Part shown: positions 29,640 through 39,240 of the stretch, in pieces
Layout: each line of letters begins with the position of its first letter
Position numbering within the stretch: position 1 is the first letter of the stretch
Source of the DNA: Flavimaricola marinus
GTDB taxonomy: Bacteria; Pseudomonadota; Alphaproteobacteria; Rhodobacterales; Rhodobacteraceae
Reading direction: 5' to 3'
Assembly (NCBI RefSeq): GCF_900184895.1
Contig: NZ_FXZK01000010.1
Coordinates: 62,001 to 126,000 of the forward strand
Length of the DNA: 64,000 nucleotides
Notes under the pieces: model-generated
Seen by the model: only the letters and a program-made list of their open reading frames with translations
Database searches by the model: none
What the model was told of the DNA's origin: nothing
Made by a program: the position numbers and the translations under genes

Positions 29640-31838
29640 TTATGCCGACGAGAGCTGAAAAATCAGCGTCGACAATGGCGGCAATGTGATGGTGATGGAG
29701 GCCGGTTGGCCGTTCCATTCTACCGCTGACGCCTCCACGCCTCCCATATTGCCGCGATTTGCACCGCCGTAGATGCCCGCATCGGTATTCAGTCGTTCGG
29801 CCCAGTGCCCGAGTTCGGGCACGCCGACACGAAACTCCGATCGTTCGATGTTTGCAAAGTTGCAGACCACGATGCAGGGATTGGACCCGTCCTTGCCACG
29901 CCGAAGGAAACTGATCGTCGACTGTTCGGCATCGCCGCCGTCTATCCAGCCGAAACCGGTGTGTTCGCAATCCAGCTCATACAAGGCGGGCGTGCTGCGA
30001 TAGAGCTCGTTCAGATCACGCACCAAGGTCTGAATGCCTTTGTTGGCGGGTTGCTGAGCGGCGTCCCAATTGATCTGGGAGTCGTGGTCCCATTCCTCTG
30101 GCTGGCCGAATTCGCAGCCCATGAACAAGAGCTTCTTGCCCGGATGTCCCCACATGAACCCATAGTAGGCCCGCAGGTTCGCGAATTTTTCCCAATCGTT
30201 GCCGGGCATTTTCGACAGCATGGAGCCTTTGCCATGCACGACCTCGTCGTGGCTGATCGGAAGGATGAAATTCTCCGAAAAGGCGTAGTCGATGCCAAAG
30301 GTCATCTGATGATGGTGATACTTGCGGTAGATCGGATCGTGCTTGATGTACTCGAGCGTGTCGTTCATCCAGCCCATGTTCCATTTGAAGCCGAAGCCAA
30401 GACCGCCCGCATCCACCGGAGCGGACACCTTGGGGAACGAGGTCGATTCCTCGGCGACGGTCATGATGCCCGGAAATTGCCCGTATGTGGCGGTGTTCAT
30501 CCGACGGAACATGTCGATCGCTTCATAGTTCTCGCGACCACCGTCCTTGTTCGGAATCCATTCGCCTTCCTGACGCGAATAATCCCGATACAGCATCGAC
30601 GCCACGGCATCCACGCGAAGCCCGTCGAGATGATACTCGTCCAGCCAATACAGCGCGTTCGCAGTAAGGAAATTGGCCACTTCGGACCGACCATAGTTGT
30701 AGATCAAGGTCTTCCAGTCGTTGTGAAAGCCCTCTTTCGGATCGGAGTGTTCATAGAGGTGCGAGCCGTCAAACCGGCCAAGCCCGTGTGGATCTGTCGG
30801 GAAGTGCCCCGGCACCCAATCGAGCAGAACCCCGAGCCCCGCTTGGTGCGCGGCATCGACGAGATCGCGGAATTCGTTTGGTGGCCCAAAGCGGATCGTA
30901 GGCGCAAACATTCCTACGGGTTGGTAGCCCCAAGAACCGTCGAACGGATATTCGGACACCGGCATCAATTCGATATGGGTGAACCCCATGTCGCGGGCGT
31001 AGTTCACGAGGTCTTCCGCCGCTTCCTTGTAGGAAAGGGACCGCCCGTTCTGATCCCATATCCGTTTCCACGATCCCAGATGGACTTCGTAGATCGAAAT
31101 GGGGGCGTCTCGGCGGTTTACGTCGGCACGATCGCCCATCCAACCGCCGTCGTGCCAGCCGTAATTGGACAGATCGCGCACCACGCTCCCTGTTTCCGGC
31201 GGGTGTTGCGAGCCAAATCCCACGGGATCGGCCTTCAGCGGCCCTACGCTGCCATCCCCGGCGACGATTTCGTATTTGTAGATCGCGCCGTCACCGACGC
31301 CGGGAATGAAAATCTCCCAGACGCCCGTGCCGCCACGTCTGCGCATGACATGCCGGCGTCCGTCCCAGAAATTGAAATCACCGACGACCGACACCCGCCG
31401 GGCAGACGGCGCCCAGACCGCGAAATGGGTGCCGGGAGTGTCGTCGAGCGTCATCACATGGGCGCCGAGGGCTTCCCATAGCCGATTGTGATTGCCTTCC
31501 CCGAGCAGGTATTCGTCGAAATCGGTCAGTACCGCGCCAAAGCGGTAGGCGTCTTCGTATGTCCAGCTTGATCCGTCGGCCCCGGTCCCTTCGAGCAGGT
31601 ACGGTTTCGTGCCGGGCACCTTTCCTGAAAACAACGCTCCATCGACCCGTTCAAGCGGATACCGTTTCTTCCCGACGATAGCCGAGAGCGTATCGGCACC
31701 TGGATCAATCGCGGTGACCCAACGACTTCGGCCTTGTTTGTGCGGGCCGAGAACTGAGAACGGATCTGAATGGCGAGCCTCAAGCAGGGCAGCTGTGGTC
31801 TCGCGCGTGAGATGCGGGGTATTGGGATGCGTTTTCAT
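29640..31838 (-). CDS. glgB: 1,4-alpha-glucan branching enzyme
   Basis: Introduces alpha-1,6 branches into glycogen. 732 residues with an N-terminal domain (about 1-115), CBM48 (FAVWAPSARRVSVVGDFNFW) and GH13 barrel motifs DWVPGHFPTD, DGLRVDAVASMLY (nucleophile), MTVAEEST (acid) and LPISHDEVVHGKGSM. Length matches long-form bacterial GlgB. The ATG at 31838 has only GGGA a few bases upstream. It follows frcK by 44 bases on the same strand with no evident terminator, suggesting read-through from the sugar-uptake genes. Confidence 0.95.
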   Translation of the reverse strand: MKTHPNTPHLTRETTAALLEARHSDPFSVLGPHKQGRSRWVTAIDPGADTLSAIVGKKRYPLERVDGALFSGKVPGTKPYLLEGTGADGSSWTYEDAYRFGAVLTDFDEYLLGEGNHNRLWEALGAHVMTLDDTPGTHFAVWAPSARRVSVVGDFNFWDGRRHVMRRRGGTGVWEIFIPGVGDGAIYKYEIVAGDGSVGPLKADPVGFGSQHPPETGSVVRDLSNYGWHDGGWMGDRADVNRRDAPISIYEVHLGSWKRIWDQNGRSLSYKEAAEDLVNYARDMGFTHIELMPVSEYPFDGSWGYQPVGMFAPTIRFGPPNEFRDLVDAAHQAGLGVLLDWVPGHFPTDPHGLGRFDGSHLYEHSDPKEGFHNDWKTLIYNYGRSEVANFLTANALYWLDEYHLDGLRVDAVASMLYRDYSRQEGEWIPNKDGGRENYEAIDMFRRMNTATYGQFPGIMTVAEESTSFPKVSAPVDAGGLGFGFKWNMGWMNDTLEYIKHDPIYRKYHHHQMTFGIDYAFSENFILPISHDEVVHGKGSMLSKMPGNDWEKFANLRAYYGFMWGHPGKKLLFMGCEFGQPEEWDHDSQINWDAAQQPANKGIQTLVRDLNELYRSTPALYELDCEHTGFGWIDGGDAEQSTISFLRRGKDGSNPCIVVCNFANIERSEFRVGVPELGHWAERLNTDAGIYGGANRGNMGGVEASAVEWNGQPASITITLPPLSTLIFQLSSA

Positions 31839-31882
31839 GTTCCCATCATAGGGACAAGTGGTAACTCAGCAAGACCAAGTTG

Positions 31883-32524
31883 CTATGCGGATTGCCCGAT
31901 TTGAAGCGCCAGATCCGCGGGAACGGCACGCGCCACGACACGTTGAGCATTGGGAATATCGTTGCTTTCCGCTCGGCGGGTGGCGGCTGCCCGAGACAGA
32001 CCGTGGCTCAACCATCGTTGTATCAATCTCGCCCGGATTTCCGGCATCGGAACTTCGAGCATCACCGTGATATCCCACAGCGTGAATAGCCTGCGCCACG
32101 GCTCTTCGTCGAAAAGCAGGTAATTGCCTTCGACCAGAACCACTTGGCATTCGGACGGCACGGAGACCGAACCCGCAATTGCGATGTCACGTTGGCGATC
32201 AAAGCTGGGCAAAATGACCTCGCCCCCATGCTTTATGCGCTGCATCGCATGGATGAAGCCGTGAGCATCGAAGGTTTCGGGAGCACCCTTGCGCCCCCTG
32301 AGCCCTCGATCCTCAAGAATGGAGTTGTCCAGATGGAAGCCATCCATCGGGACAACCTGAGCGAGACATTTCTGCAATCTCAACCGCTTGGCAACTTCGT
32401 CAGCCAAGGTCGATTTGCCGCTGCCCGGCGCCCCTGCGATGGCGACGAGCAGCCTGTCTTGATCGGCGCGCTTCTCGTGGACCAATTCGGCCACTGCGTT
32501 CACATGGGCCGTGATGTTTAGCAA
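31883..32524 (-). CDS. frcK: FrcK-like P-loop kinase of the frc sugar operon
   Basis: 213-residue kinase of the uridine-kinase/pantothenate-kinase-like fold. Walker A AGAPGSGKST near residue 30, PMDGFHLDN (substrate-binding, as in uridine kinases), RKGAPETFDAHGF and VVLVEGNYLLFDE are visible. In Sinorhizobium meliloti a kinase gene of this type closes the frcBCAK fructose operon, the same order as here, which is the reason for the name. Whether it phosphorylates fructose or another sugar is not shown by the sequence. It starts 10 bases after frcA. Confidence 0.8.
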   Translation of the reverse strand: MLNITAHVNAVAELVHEKRADQDRLLVAIAGAPGSGKSTLADEVAKRLRLQKCLAQVVPMDGFHLDNSILEDRGLRGRKGAPETFDAHGFIHAMQRIKHGGEVILPSFDRQRDIAIAGSVSVPSECQVVLVEGNYLLFDEEPWRRLFTLWDITVMLEVPMPEIRARLIQRWLSHGLSRAAATRRAESNDIPNAQRVVARAVPADLALQIGQSA

Positions 32525-32534
32525 GATTTAGCCT

Positions 32535-33311
32535 CTAGACTGCTTCGAGTTCGGTCTCGGGTTCCTTGGCCCCAGTCATATAGGCAACCGCGTCGGACAT
32601 CGAATGATTTTTCGGGTTGATGACACAAAGACGTTTGCCGAGCCGGTGAATGTGAATTCTGTCGGCGACCTCGAACACATGCGGCATGTTGTGGCTGATC
32701 AGGATGATGGGGATGCCCCGCGATTTGACGTCCTGGATCAACTCCAGCACCTTGCGGCTTTCCTTGACGCCCAGTGCGGCCGTCGGCTCGTCCAGAATGA
32801 TCACCTTGGAGCCAAAAGCTGCGGCCCGTGCCACCGCGACACCCTGGCGCTGACCACCGGACAGAGTTTCAACCGCCTGGTTGATGTTCTGAATGGTCAT
32901 CAGGCCCAGTTCGGACAGTTTGTCACGAGCGAACTTTTCCATCGCGGGGCGGTCGAGCTGACGCAGGTATTGACCCCGCCAACCCGGTTTGCGCATTTCG
33001 CGCCCCATGAACATGTTGTCAGCGATCGACAGGGCAGGGGACATGGCAAGCGTCTGGTAGACAGTCTCGATCCCGGCCTCCCTCGCCTGAATAGGCGAGG
33101 TGAAGTGGATTTTCTTGCCTTCGAGATACACATCGCCCTGATCCGGGACGACGGCACCAGAAACCGCTTTGATGAGTGTCGACTTGCCGGCGCCGTTGTC
33201 GCCGATGACTGCAAGGATTTCGCCGGGAAAGAGGTCGAAGTCGCAATGATCGAGTGCAGTCACTTTGCCATAACGCTTGACCAGATTGCGGCCTTTGAGA
33301 AGCGGTTCCAT
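32535..33311 (-). CDS. frcA: fructose-type sugar ABC transporter ATP-binding protein
   Basis: 258 residues, one ATPase domain, unlike the double-domain ATPases of most ribose-type importers; FrcA of the fructose system is also single. Walker A AVIGDNGAGKST, signature LSGGQRQGVAVARA, Walker B VIILDEPTAALGV and switch ILISHNM are intact. I chose the ATG at 33311 (MEPLLKGRNLVKRYG): its A is shared with the TAA stop of the permease, giving a one-base overlap and coupling. The open frame continues upstream inside the permease, which is not a credible start. Confidence 0.9.
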   Translation of the reverse strand: MEPLLKGRNLVKRYGKVTALDHCDFDLFPGEILAVIGDNGAGKSTLIKAVSGAVVPDQGDVYLEGKKIHFTSPIQAREAGIETVYQTLAMSPALSIADNMFMGREMRKPGWRGQYLRQLDRPAMEKFARDKLSELGLMTIQNINQAVETLSGGQRQGVAVARAAAFGSKVIILDEPTAALGVKESRKVLELIQDVKSRGIPIILISHNMPHVFEVADRIHIHRLGKRLCVINPKNHSMSDAVAYMTGAKEPETELEAV

Positions 33312-34456
33312 TACGATGACACCTTTCTGATCCATTGGTCGACAGCGACGGCTGCGATGATGAGCACGCCAATCAAGAGGTAGGTCCACTGAGCATCCGC
33401 ACCGAGCAGGCGCAGGCCCATGGTGAACACACCCACGATAAAGGCACCGAAGATCATGCCCAGGATGGAGCCACGTCCGCCAAAGAGCGAGATGCCTCCG
33501 ATGACGACAGCGGTGATACTGTCGATATTGGCCAACTGCCCGGAAGTGGGTGACACGGAGCCGATCCGTCCGATCAGGGCCCAGCCAGCGAAGGCGCAGA
33601 TCAGACCAGACATCACATAGACTGAGATCAGTGTGCCCTTGACGTTCACACCCGACAGCTCTGCTGCTTCGGGATCGTCACCGACAGCATAGACATGTCG
33701 TCCCCAGGCCGTATTGCGCAGCGCATAGGCAAGGCCGATCACCAGAAGGATCATGAACAGCACGCCAACGGTGAAGTTTGCCCCACCACGCCCCTCGGCG
33801 TCGCCGCCAATGGTAAACGCGGCTTTTCCAAAGACCTGCAGGAGCGAAGCCTCGGAAGCTATATCCTGGCTGCGGATGGTTTCGTTTGCGGAATAGAGGA
33901 AGTTGGTTGCCAGAACGATCTGCCACATGCCCAGCGTAACGATGAAGGGTGGCAGTTTGATTCGCGCGACAAGAAAGCCGTTTATGAAACCGCAAAGCGC
34001 GCCTACCGCCAGTCCGGCCACGACGGACACCTCGACGGGCAGGCCGTAGCGGAACGTGAACTGGCCCATGATCACCGAAGAGAACACCATGATCGCGCCG
34101 ACGCTGAGGTCGATGCCGGCGGTCAGGATGACCAGAGCTTGCGCGGCCCCGACGATCCCGACGATCATCACCTGATCAAGGATAAAGGAAAGGGTGCGAA
34201 GGCTGAAAAAACGATAGCGGGAGTTGGAGATGTCCTCCAAATCAACCATCCCAAGGGAATACATCAAAGGCTCGCGGTCGATCAACAGACCGAAGACCGG
34301 GATCGCCACCAGCAAGACGATTAGCGAAACCGCAGCCGGAAATCTGTGAAGCAGGCTTTGAAACCTTGCAACGGCGCCCTTGCGCTCGTCCTCGAACGAG
34401 GCGACCTGTTGCGAGGCGCCCTCTAGGGCCGACTCGTAGTTATCCTGTGGTGACAT
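33311..34456 (-). CDS. frcC: fructose-type sugar ABC transporter permease
   Basis: 381-residue inner-membrane permease of the ribose/xylose family with about ten hydrophobic segments, among them AAQALVILTAGIDLSVGAIM, the conserved transmembrane motif of this family, and NGFLVARIKLPPFIVTLGM. ISLFGGRGSILGMIFGA near the C-terminus is the cytoplasmic coupling region. GGGAGG sits 6 bases before the ATG at 34456, so the longer frame to 34498 is not used. The first 60 residues are a hydrophilic extension. Confidence 0.9.
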   Translation of the reverse strand: MSPQDNYESALEGASQQVASFEDERKGAVARFQSLLHRFPAAVSLIVLLVAIPVFGLLIDREPLMYSLGMVDLEDISNSRYRFFSLRTLSFILDQVMIVGIVGAAQALVILTAGIDLSVGAIMVFSSVIMGQFTFRYGLPVEVSVVAGLAVGALCGFINGFLVARIKLPPFIVTLGMWQIVLATNFLYSANETIRSQDIASEASLLQVFGKAAFTIGGDAEGRGGANFTVGVLFMILLVIGLAYALRNTAWGRHVYAVGDDPEAAELSGVNVKGTLISVYVMSGLICAFAGWALIGRIGSVSPTSGQLANIDSITAVVIGGISLFGGRGSILGMIFGAFIVGVFTMGLRLLGADAQWTYLLIGVLIIAAVAVDQWIRKVSS

Positions 34457-34562
34457 TTGCCCCTCCCTTGGTGAAGTGGGCACCACGATGGCGCCCACTT
34501 TCGGTCTTCTGAGTTGAGTGTAAGTCTAGGGTAGCGGCTAGATCTACCCTAGATTGTCGCGA

Positions 34563-35582
34563 TTAGCCCCAGCAGAGCTCGGTGCCTTCGGCGGTGTCGA
34601 TGCTCTCGATACCTTCGACCGGCTTGTCAGTGACGAGCGCGACGCCTGTGTCGAAGAAGTCCTTGCCTTCAGTAGGCTGGGGCAGGGTTCCGTCTGCCGC
34701 GTAGGCTGCAATCGCTTCGATACCCAGCGCGGCCATGCGCAGCGGATACTGCTGCGACGTCGCACCGATCACGCCGTCTGCGACGTTCTGGATGCCGGGG
34801 CAGCCACCGTCGACGGACACGATGAGAACGTCGTTCTCACGACCGACCGACTTGAGCGCCTCGTAGGCACCGGCAGCGGCAGGCTCGTTGATGGTGTAGA
34901 CCACGTTGATGTCGGGATCGACGGCCAACAGGGCTTCCATGGCAGTCCGGCCACCTTCTTCGTTACCGGCGGTCACTTCGTTTCCGATGATCCGGGGATC
35001 GGTTTCGTCGCCCCAACGGGTCACGTCGCCGACGTCGATGCCAAAGCCGGTCAGGAAGCCCTGATCGCGCAGAACGCCAACGGTCGGCTGGCTGACAGCG
35101 AGGTCGAGCATTGCGATCTTGGCATCTGCAGCGGCATCACCGAGGGATGCAGCGGCCCAGGCGCCGATCAGCTCACCGGCGAGGAAGTTGTCGGTCGCGA
35201 AAGTCGCGTCGGCGGCGTCGATCGGCGACAGCGGTGTGTCGAGAGCGATAACGACGAGGCCAGCTTCGCGTGCTTCGGTCACCGCGGACACGATGGACGA
35301 TGTGTCGGACGCCGTCAGCAGGATGCCCGATGCGCCTTCTGCGATGCATGTCTCGATGGCGGCAACCTGTGTCTCGTGGTCGCCGTCGACCCGACCTGCG
35401 AAGGTCAGCAGATTGATGCCGAGCTCTTCGGCTGCAGCAGTCGCACCTTCGCGCATCTTCACGAAGAAGGGGTTGGTGTCTGTCTTGGTGATAAGGCAAG
35501 CCGAAGTGGCATGGCCGCCAGCATAAGCGGCGCCGGTTGCGGCAACGAGTGCGATTGCGGAGCCCGCAAGTAGTTTCTTCAT
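34563..35582 (-). CDS. frcB: fructose-type sugar-binding protein
   Basis: Periplasmic binding protein of the ribose/fructose cluster, 339 residues with signal peptide [21 protein letters not shown]. The mature protein shows [36 protein letters not shown], and [13 protein letters not shown], positions that contact sugars in RbsB-like proteins. GGGAGG stands 7 bases before the ATG. It is the first gene of the frcBCAK series; the divergent ROK regulator is 170 bp away. Fructose specificity is inferred from operon order; ribose or mannose remain possible. Confidence 0.9.
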   Translation of the reverse strand: MKKLLAGSAIALVAATGAAYAGGHATSACLITKTDTNPFFVKMREGATAAAEELGINLLTFAGRVDGDHETQVAAIETCIAEGASGILLTASDTSSIVSAVTEAREAGLVVIALDTPLSPIDAADATFATDNFLAGELIGAWAAASLGDAAADAKIAMLDLAVSQPTVGVLRDQGFLTGFGIDVGDVTRWGDETDPRIIGNEVTAGNEEGGRTAMEALLAVDPDINVVYTINEPAAAGAYEALKSVGRENDVLIVSVDGGCPGIQNVADGVIGATSQQYPLRMAALGIEAIAAYAADGTLPQPTEGKDFFDTGVALVTDKPVEGIESIDTAEGTELCWG

Positions 35583-35685
35583 GGTATCCTCCCAAAAGAT
35601 TGAGGCGGTTGTTGAGCCGCCGCGACAACGATGCATCACAGCACCGCGATCTGTCGACATCAAACCTCGATTCGAACCTAGCGTC

Positions 35686-35714
35686 AATAAATAAATCAAG
35701 TTGACTTATTATTT
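35686..35714. promoter_or_regulatory. AT-rich imperfect dyad in the frcB/ROK divergent region
   Basis: Fourteen-base arms centred on G35700, eleven positions matching, with core TCAA-G-TTGA. The segment stands out from the GC-rich surroundings and lies between the divergent frcB and ROK genes. A TTGACT -35-like hexamer starts at 35701. This is the best candidate for the ROK regulator's binding site. Confidence 0.55.
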
Positions 35715-35752
35715 AGCAAAGTCCTAGTCTGGCCCGAGAGGGGGAAGCGATC

Positions 35753-36964
35753 ATGGAAGGTGTAATGCGGCCGCAGGAGCCTCAGGGGCTGTCCGGCGGA
35801 GTCAATCAGCACGGCGTTCGCGATTACAACGAGCGCCTGATCCTATCGACTATTCAACGCCTTGGCCCCCACGCCGGGAGCGAGATCGCCCGTATGACTG
35901 GTCTCTCACCACAGACCGTGTCCGTGATCTTGCGGGCACTCGAGCAAGACGGATTGCTGGAGCGGGGCACGCCTCAGAGGGGCCGGGTCGGCAAGCCGTC
36001 CGTGCCGATGGGCCTTTCGCCGGAGGGCGTTTTCGCGTTCGGTCTCAAGATCGGCCGTCGCAGCGCCGATCTGGTTTTGACCGATTTCTTCGGCATCGTG
36101 CGCCATCAGCTTCAAGTGACGTACCGCTATCCCATGCCGATGGATCTGCTCGACTTCCTGAGATCCGGCATTGCGGCGATAACGGCCAAGATGCCTTCGA
36201 AACAACGCAGTCGCATCGCGGGTATCGGCATCGCCCAGCCACATGAGATCTGGAATTGGCACGAAACGATCGGTGCCCCGTCCGAGGAGTTGGCTTCTTG
36301 GCGAGAGGTCGACTTCGTCGATCAGATTTCGCGGTTCAGCTCGCTGCCGGTCTTTATTGAGAACGACGCAACCGCAGCTTGCCGCGCCGAGCATATATAT
36401 GGTCGGGGTCGCGAATTCCGCGATTTCGCCTACTTCTTTGTCGGCTCCTTTATCGGGGGCGGTGTTGTCCTGAACCATTCGATATTCGATGGCGCCCAAG
36501 GGAACGCCGGCGCATTTGGCTCGCTACCCGCGCGTCGCCCTGACGGCAGTATCGGACAACTTCTCGATACCGCCTCGCTCTATCTGCTGGAGGCGGCCAT
36601 CGTCGAGGCTGGGATGGAACCATCAAGGCTTTGGACGCAGCCGCAAGACTGGTCCGGCTTCCCGGAGCTGCTGGATGCCTGGATCGACCGCGCCGCGGTC
36701 GAGCTTGCGCATGCTGCATTGACGGTGTGTTCGGTGATCGATTTCGGGGCCGTACTGATCGACGGAGCTTTCCCGGAAGTCGTGCGCAGCCGCCTTATCG
36801 AGGGGGTGGAAAGCGAGTTGGCCACGCTCGATAGCCGGGGGCTGGTCTTGCCCGTCATCGGGGCCGGGCGCGTCGGTGGAAACGCCCGTGCCATCGGTGC
36901 GGCTTGCGGTCCGGTTGTCTCGCAATACTTGCTCAACACTCATTCCGGCTTTTCGGGTGGCTAG
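35753..36964 (+). CDS. ROK family transcriptional regulator
   Basis: 403 residues: an N-terminal winged helix (ILSTIQRLGPHAGSEIARM, LSPQTVSVILRALEQDGLL, RVGKPS) and a C-terminal ROK domain (FVGSFIGGGVVLN, GNAGAFGSLP). The zinc-binding C-x-C-G-x2-GC motif of ROK sugar kinases is absent, so it is a regulator and not a kinase. It is transcribed away from frcB and likely controls the importer in response to its sugar. AGGGGGAAG precedes the ATG by 5 bases. It ends 5 bases from the convergent LacI gene. Confidence 0.88.
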   Translation: MEGVMRPQEPQGLSGGVNQHGVRDYNERLILSTIQRLGPHAGSEIARMTGLSPQTVSVILRALEQDGLLERGTPQRGRVGKPSVPMGLSPEGVFAFGLKIGRRSADLVLTDFFGIVRHQLQVTYRYPMPMDLLDFLRSGIAAITAKMPSKQRSRIAGIGIAQPHEIWNWHETIGAPSEELASWREVDFVDQISRFSSLPVFIENDATAACRAEHIYGRGREFRDFAYFFVGSFIGGGVVLNHSIFDGAQGNAGAFGSLPARRPDGSIGQLLDTASLYLLEAAIVEAGMEPSRLWTQPQDWSGFPELLDAWIDRAAVELAHAALTVCSVIDFGAVLIDGAFPEVVRSRLIEGVESELATLDSRGLVLPVIGAGRVGGNARAIGAACGPVVSQYLLNTHSGFSGG

Positions 36965-36969
36965 GGCCG

Positions 36970-38007
36970 TCAGCCTGCCCGCAGGGTTGTTCGCTCGATC
37001 AATTCTGGCTTGATCAAGCGCGATTCACGGGCACGATCCGGCTCGGAGCGAAGTTCTTGCATAAGGTCGATGCAGTGGCCCGCGATTTCGTCACGGGGAA
37101 TGCGGATCGTGGTCAAGCCGATGTCATGCCAGCCGGACATCGCGATATCGTCGAGGCCGATCAGTCCGAAATCGTCGGGAACGGAAACTCCTGCCTGCCG
37201 CAACGCGGCCAATGCTCCGATTGCAAGCACGTCACTGGCGCAGAAGCAGGCGTCGCATTGAGAAGATTTCAGCAAGCCCTGGATGGCATCGAACCCGCCC
37301 TCGTAGCTCCAGCTCGACGCGTCGAACGGCTCGACCGTGATCCCGAGTTTCTCACCCGTGATGCGATAGCCGGGGAAGGGGTCCCTGACGGATTTGTCGC
37401 CGCGCGGCCCGCCGAGATAGGCCAACTTGCGATACCCGCGTTCGTGAAGGGTATTTGCCGCAAGTCGTCCGGCGGCGGCATCCTGAACGGCGCTTTGAGA
37501 CACGAAAGGCTGGTGGCTCTTGAAGTCGAAAGCCTGCACGACGGTCAGCCCGCTCTGGTCGAACGCTCGGATGAAGGGCAGCGGAAGGGTAGGCGACAAG
37601 AGAACCAGCGCCTCGACGCCATATTCCTGCACCATCCGGATTGCCTTGTCCGCCGAAACGTCACCTCCGAGGTTCATCAGGATCGGGCGAAAGCCTTGCT
37701 CCTGAAGGTGGGTGGTGAAGTGCCCCAAAAGCTCCAACAGGGCAGGGTTGGCGAAGTCGTCGGTCACGAGCCCTACGAGGCCGGTGCGCCCGCTCGCCAA
37801 TCCGGCGGCGAGCCGGTTCGGTCGGTAGCCTAGCGCGTCTGCGGTTGCGAGAACGAGCTTGCGCATATCCTCGGATACCGGTGCGCCGGGCGTGAAACTG
37901 CGCGATACGGCGGCGGTCGAAACACCGGCCTTCTCGGCAACGTCCTTTAAAGTAACTGGTTTGTTCGGCGCGATTTTCGGGCGCGCCAATACTGCTGTGC
38001 CTGCCAT
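36970..38007 (-). CDS. LacI family transcriptional regulator
   Basis: 345 residues with the LacI helix-turn-helix VTLKDVAEKAGVSTAAVSRSF and hinge GYRPNRLAAGLASGRTGLVGLV, then a periplasmic-binding-protein-like effector domain ending DIGLTTIRIPRDEIAGHCIDL. Twin canonical operators lie upstream of its own start, which suggests autoregulation. The neighbouring frc-glg genes are sugar-related, but I found no TGCAA-type operator in front of frcB or glgB, so its regulon is uncertain. An 18-residue N-terminal extension precedes the DNA-binding helix. Confidence 0.88.
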   Translation of the reverse strand: MAGTAVLARPKIAPNKPVTLKDVAEKAGVSTAAVSRSFTPGAPVSEDMRKLVLATADALGYRPNRLAAGLASGRTGLVGLVTDDFANPALLELLGHFTTHLQEQGFRPILMNLGGDVSADKAIRMVQEYGVEALVLLSPTLPLPFIRAFDQSGLTVVQAFDFKSHQPFVSQSAVQDAAAGRLAANTLHERGYRKLAYLGGPRGDKSVRDPFPGYRITGEKLGITVEPFDASSWSYEGGFDAIQGLLKSSQCDACFCASDVLAIGALAALRQAGVSVPDDFGLIGLDDIAMSGWHDIGLTTIRIPRDEIAGHCIDLMQELRSEPDRARESRLIKPELIERTTLRAG

Positions 38008-38063
38008 CTTTGACCCTTTCTTTATGTGGCCTTTGGGAAAGCATTAACCATTTGCCTCGGTAT

Positions 38064-38077
38064 TGCAATCGCTTGCA
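38064..38077. promoter_or_regulatory. LacI-family operator 1
   Basis: TGCAATCGCTTGCA: arms TGCAA and TTGCA around the central CG with one base each side, the classic LacI/GalR-family operator. It lies 57 bases upstream of the LacI gene's start. Confidence 0.75.
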
Positions 38078-38136
38078 GCCTGACAGGTCGCGCACTTGTG
38101 GTATTTGGGTCAATCGTCCACTACGGAGCCCGGGCG

Positions 38137-38148
38137 GCAATCGTTTGC
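38137..38148. promoter_or_regulatory. LacI-family operator 2
   Basis: GCAATCGTTTGC, same geometry as operator 1 with arms GCAA and TTGC around a central CG. The centres are 72 bp apart, close to seven helical turns, so a looped tetramer is possible. It stands 73 bp before the YihY gene. Confidence 0.65.
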
Positions 38149-38221
38149 TTGCTTGCGTTGTGACGCTGGTGCTGGAACGAGGGTACGGACGGCCTAGGTC
38201 TTTCGGGGAAAGGCGCGGAAA

Positions 38222-39079
38222 ATGAATTTGGATCCAAGGCAATACTGGCGCGTCCTGAAGGCGGTATTCGAACGTGCCGAACGGGCGCACCTCGGTTTGA
38301 TTGCAGCTGGAGTGGCATTTTTCGGCATGTTCGCGATCTTTCCGGCGATAGCGGCCCTGATCGCCGTTTTCGGACTGGTCGCAGATCCGTCGATCGTGGA
38401 AGCCCAGTTGTCGTTGATGAAGGAAATCATCCCCGAGGAGCCTTACAAGCTGTTCGAGGGGCAGATTTCCAGCCTCTTGCAGGCGCGGTCCGACGCGTTG
38501 GGCTGGGCCACCGCGTTGTCGACCCTGGTGGCGCTCTGGTCCGCACGCGCCGGTGTCGCCGCGCTCATGCAGGGGCTGAATGCGATCAGTGGTGGGCGCA
38601 ATCGACGTGGGTTGCGGCACTATGCGGTGGCCCTGCTGCTGACCGCTTGTCTTGTCGGGATAGCGGTCGCGGCTTTGCTGGTCGTCGTGATTGCCCCGAT
38701 CGTTCTGGCGTTCCTGCCGCTGTCTGGAGCAGCTGGTCTGCTGCTTCAGGTGGTGCGATGGGTCGTGGCGCTCTTTATCGTGTTTGCGGCCCTCGGTCTG
38801 CTCTATCGATTTGGGCCGAACAATCGCGGCAACAGGATGGGATGGATAACGCCGGGGGCGTTCCTCGTCGTGGTTCTCTGGATTATCGCGTCGATCGGAT
38901 TTTCAACATATCTGACCAATTTCGGTAGCTATAACGAAGTTTATGGTTCGATTGGTGCAGTTATCGCGATGCTGATGTGGCTCTACATCAGCGCCTATCT
39001 GGTCCTGATGGGGGCGGTTCTGAACGTCATCCTGTTGGGGCAGGACTGGGGAGAGCCGGCCCGGCCGAAAGCCGAATAG
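38222..39079 (+). CDS. YihY/virulence factor BrkB family membrane protein
   Basis: 285-residue inner-membrane protein with six hydrophobic segments. It opens RVLKAVFERAERAHLGLIAAGVAFFGMFAIFPAI, which matches the family's conserved first helix (AAGVAFF), and ends YGSIGAVIAMLMWLYISAYLVLMGA, the most conserved region with M-WLY and GA-LN. The family was once called RNase BN; that activity belongs to another protein, and the function of YihY is unknown. GGGAAAGG stands about 9 bases before the ATG. It shares the upstream region with the LacI gene. Confidence 0.88.
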   Translation: MNLDPRQYWRVLKAVFERAERAHLGLIAAGVAFFGMFAIFPAIAALIAVFGLVADPSIVEAQLSLMKEIIPEEPYKLFEGQISSLLQARSDALGWATALSTLVALWSARAGVAALMQGLNAISGGRNRRGLRHYAVALLLTACLVGIAVAALLVVVIAPIVLAFLPLSGAAGLLLQVVRWVVALFIVFAALGLLYRFGPNNRGNRMGWITPGAFLVVVLWIIASIGFSTYLTNFGSYNEVYGSIGAVIAMLMWLYISAYLVLMGAVLNVILLGQDWGEPARPKAE

Positions 39080-39240
39080 CCCCACCTCAGACGTCGACCC
39101 TGTGCTGATTTGGCATCAAAATCCGCCATTTGTTGCATCTGAGACTCAATTTTCATGGGGTGAAAGCGGCATTACCCACGGGTCAAGAAATTGCTAGAAA
39201 TAGGTGCCGACACAAGTTATCGTGTTCGCAATCAATAAAT

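Noticed and set aside
36970-38007. LacI regulator as controller of frcB
   Set aside because: No TGCAA-type operator is found in the frcB or glgB upstream regions; the divergent ROK gene is the better candidate.
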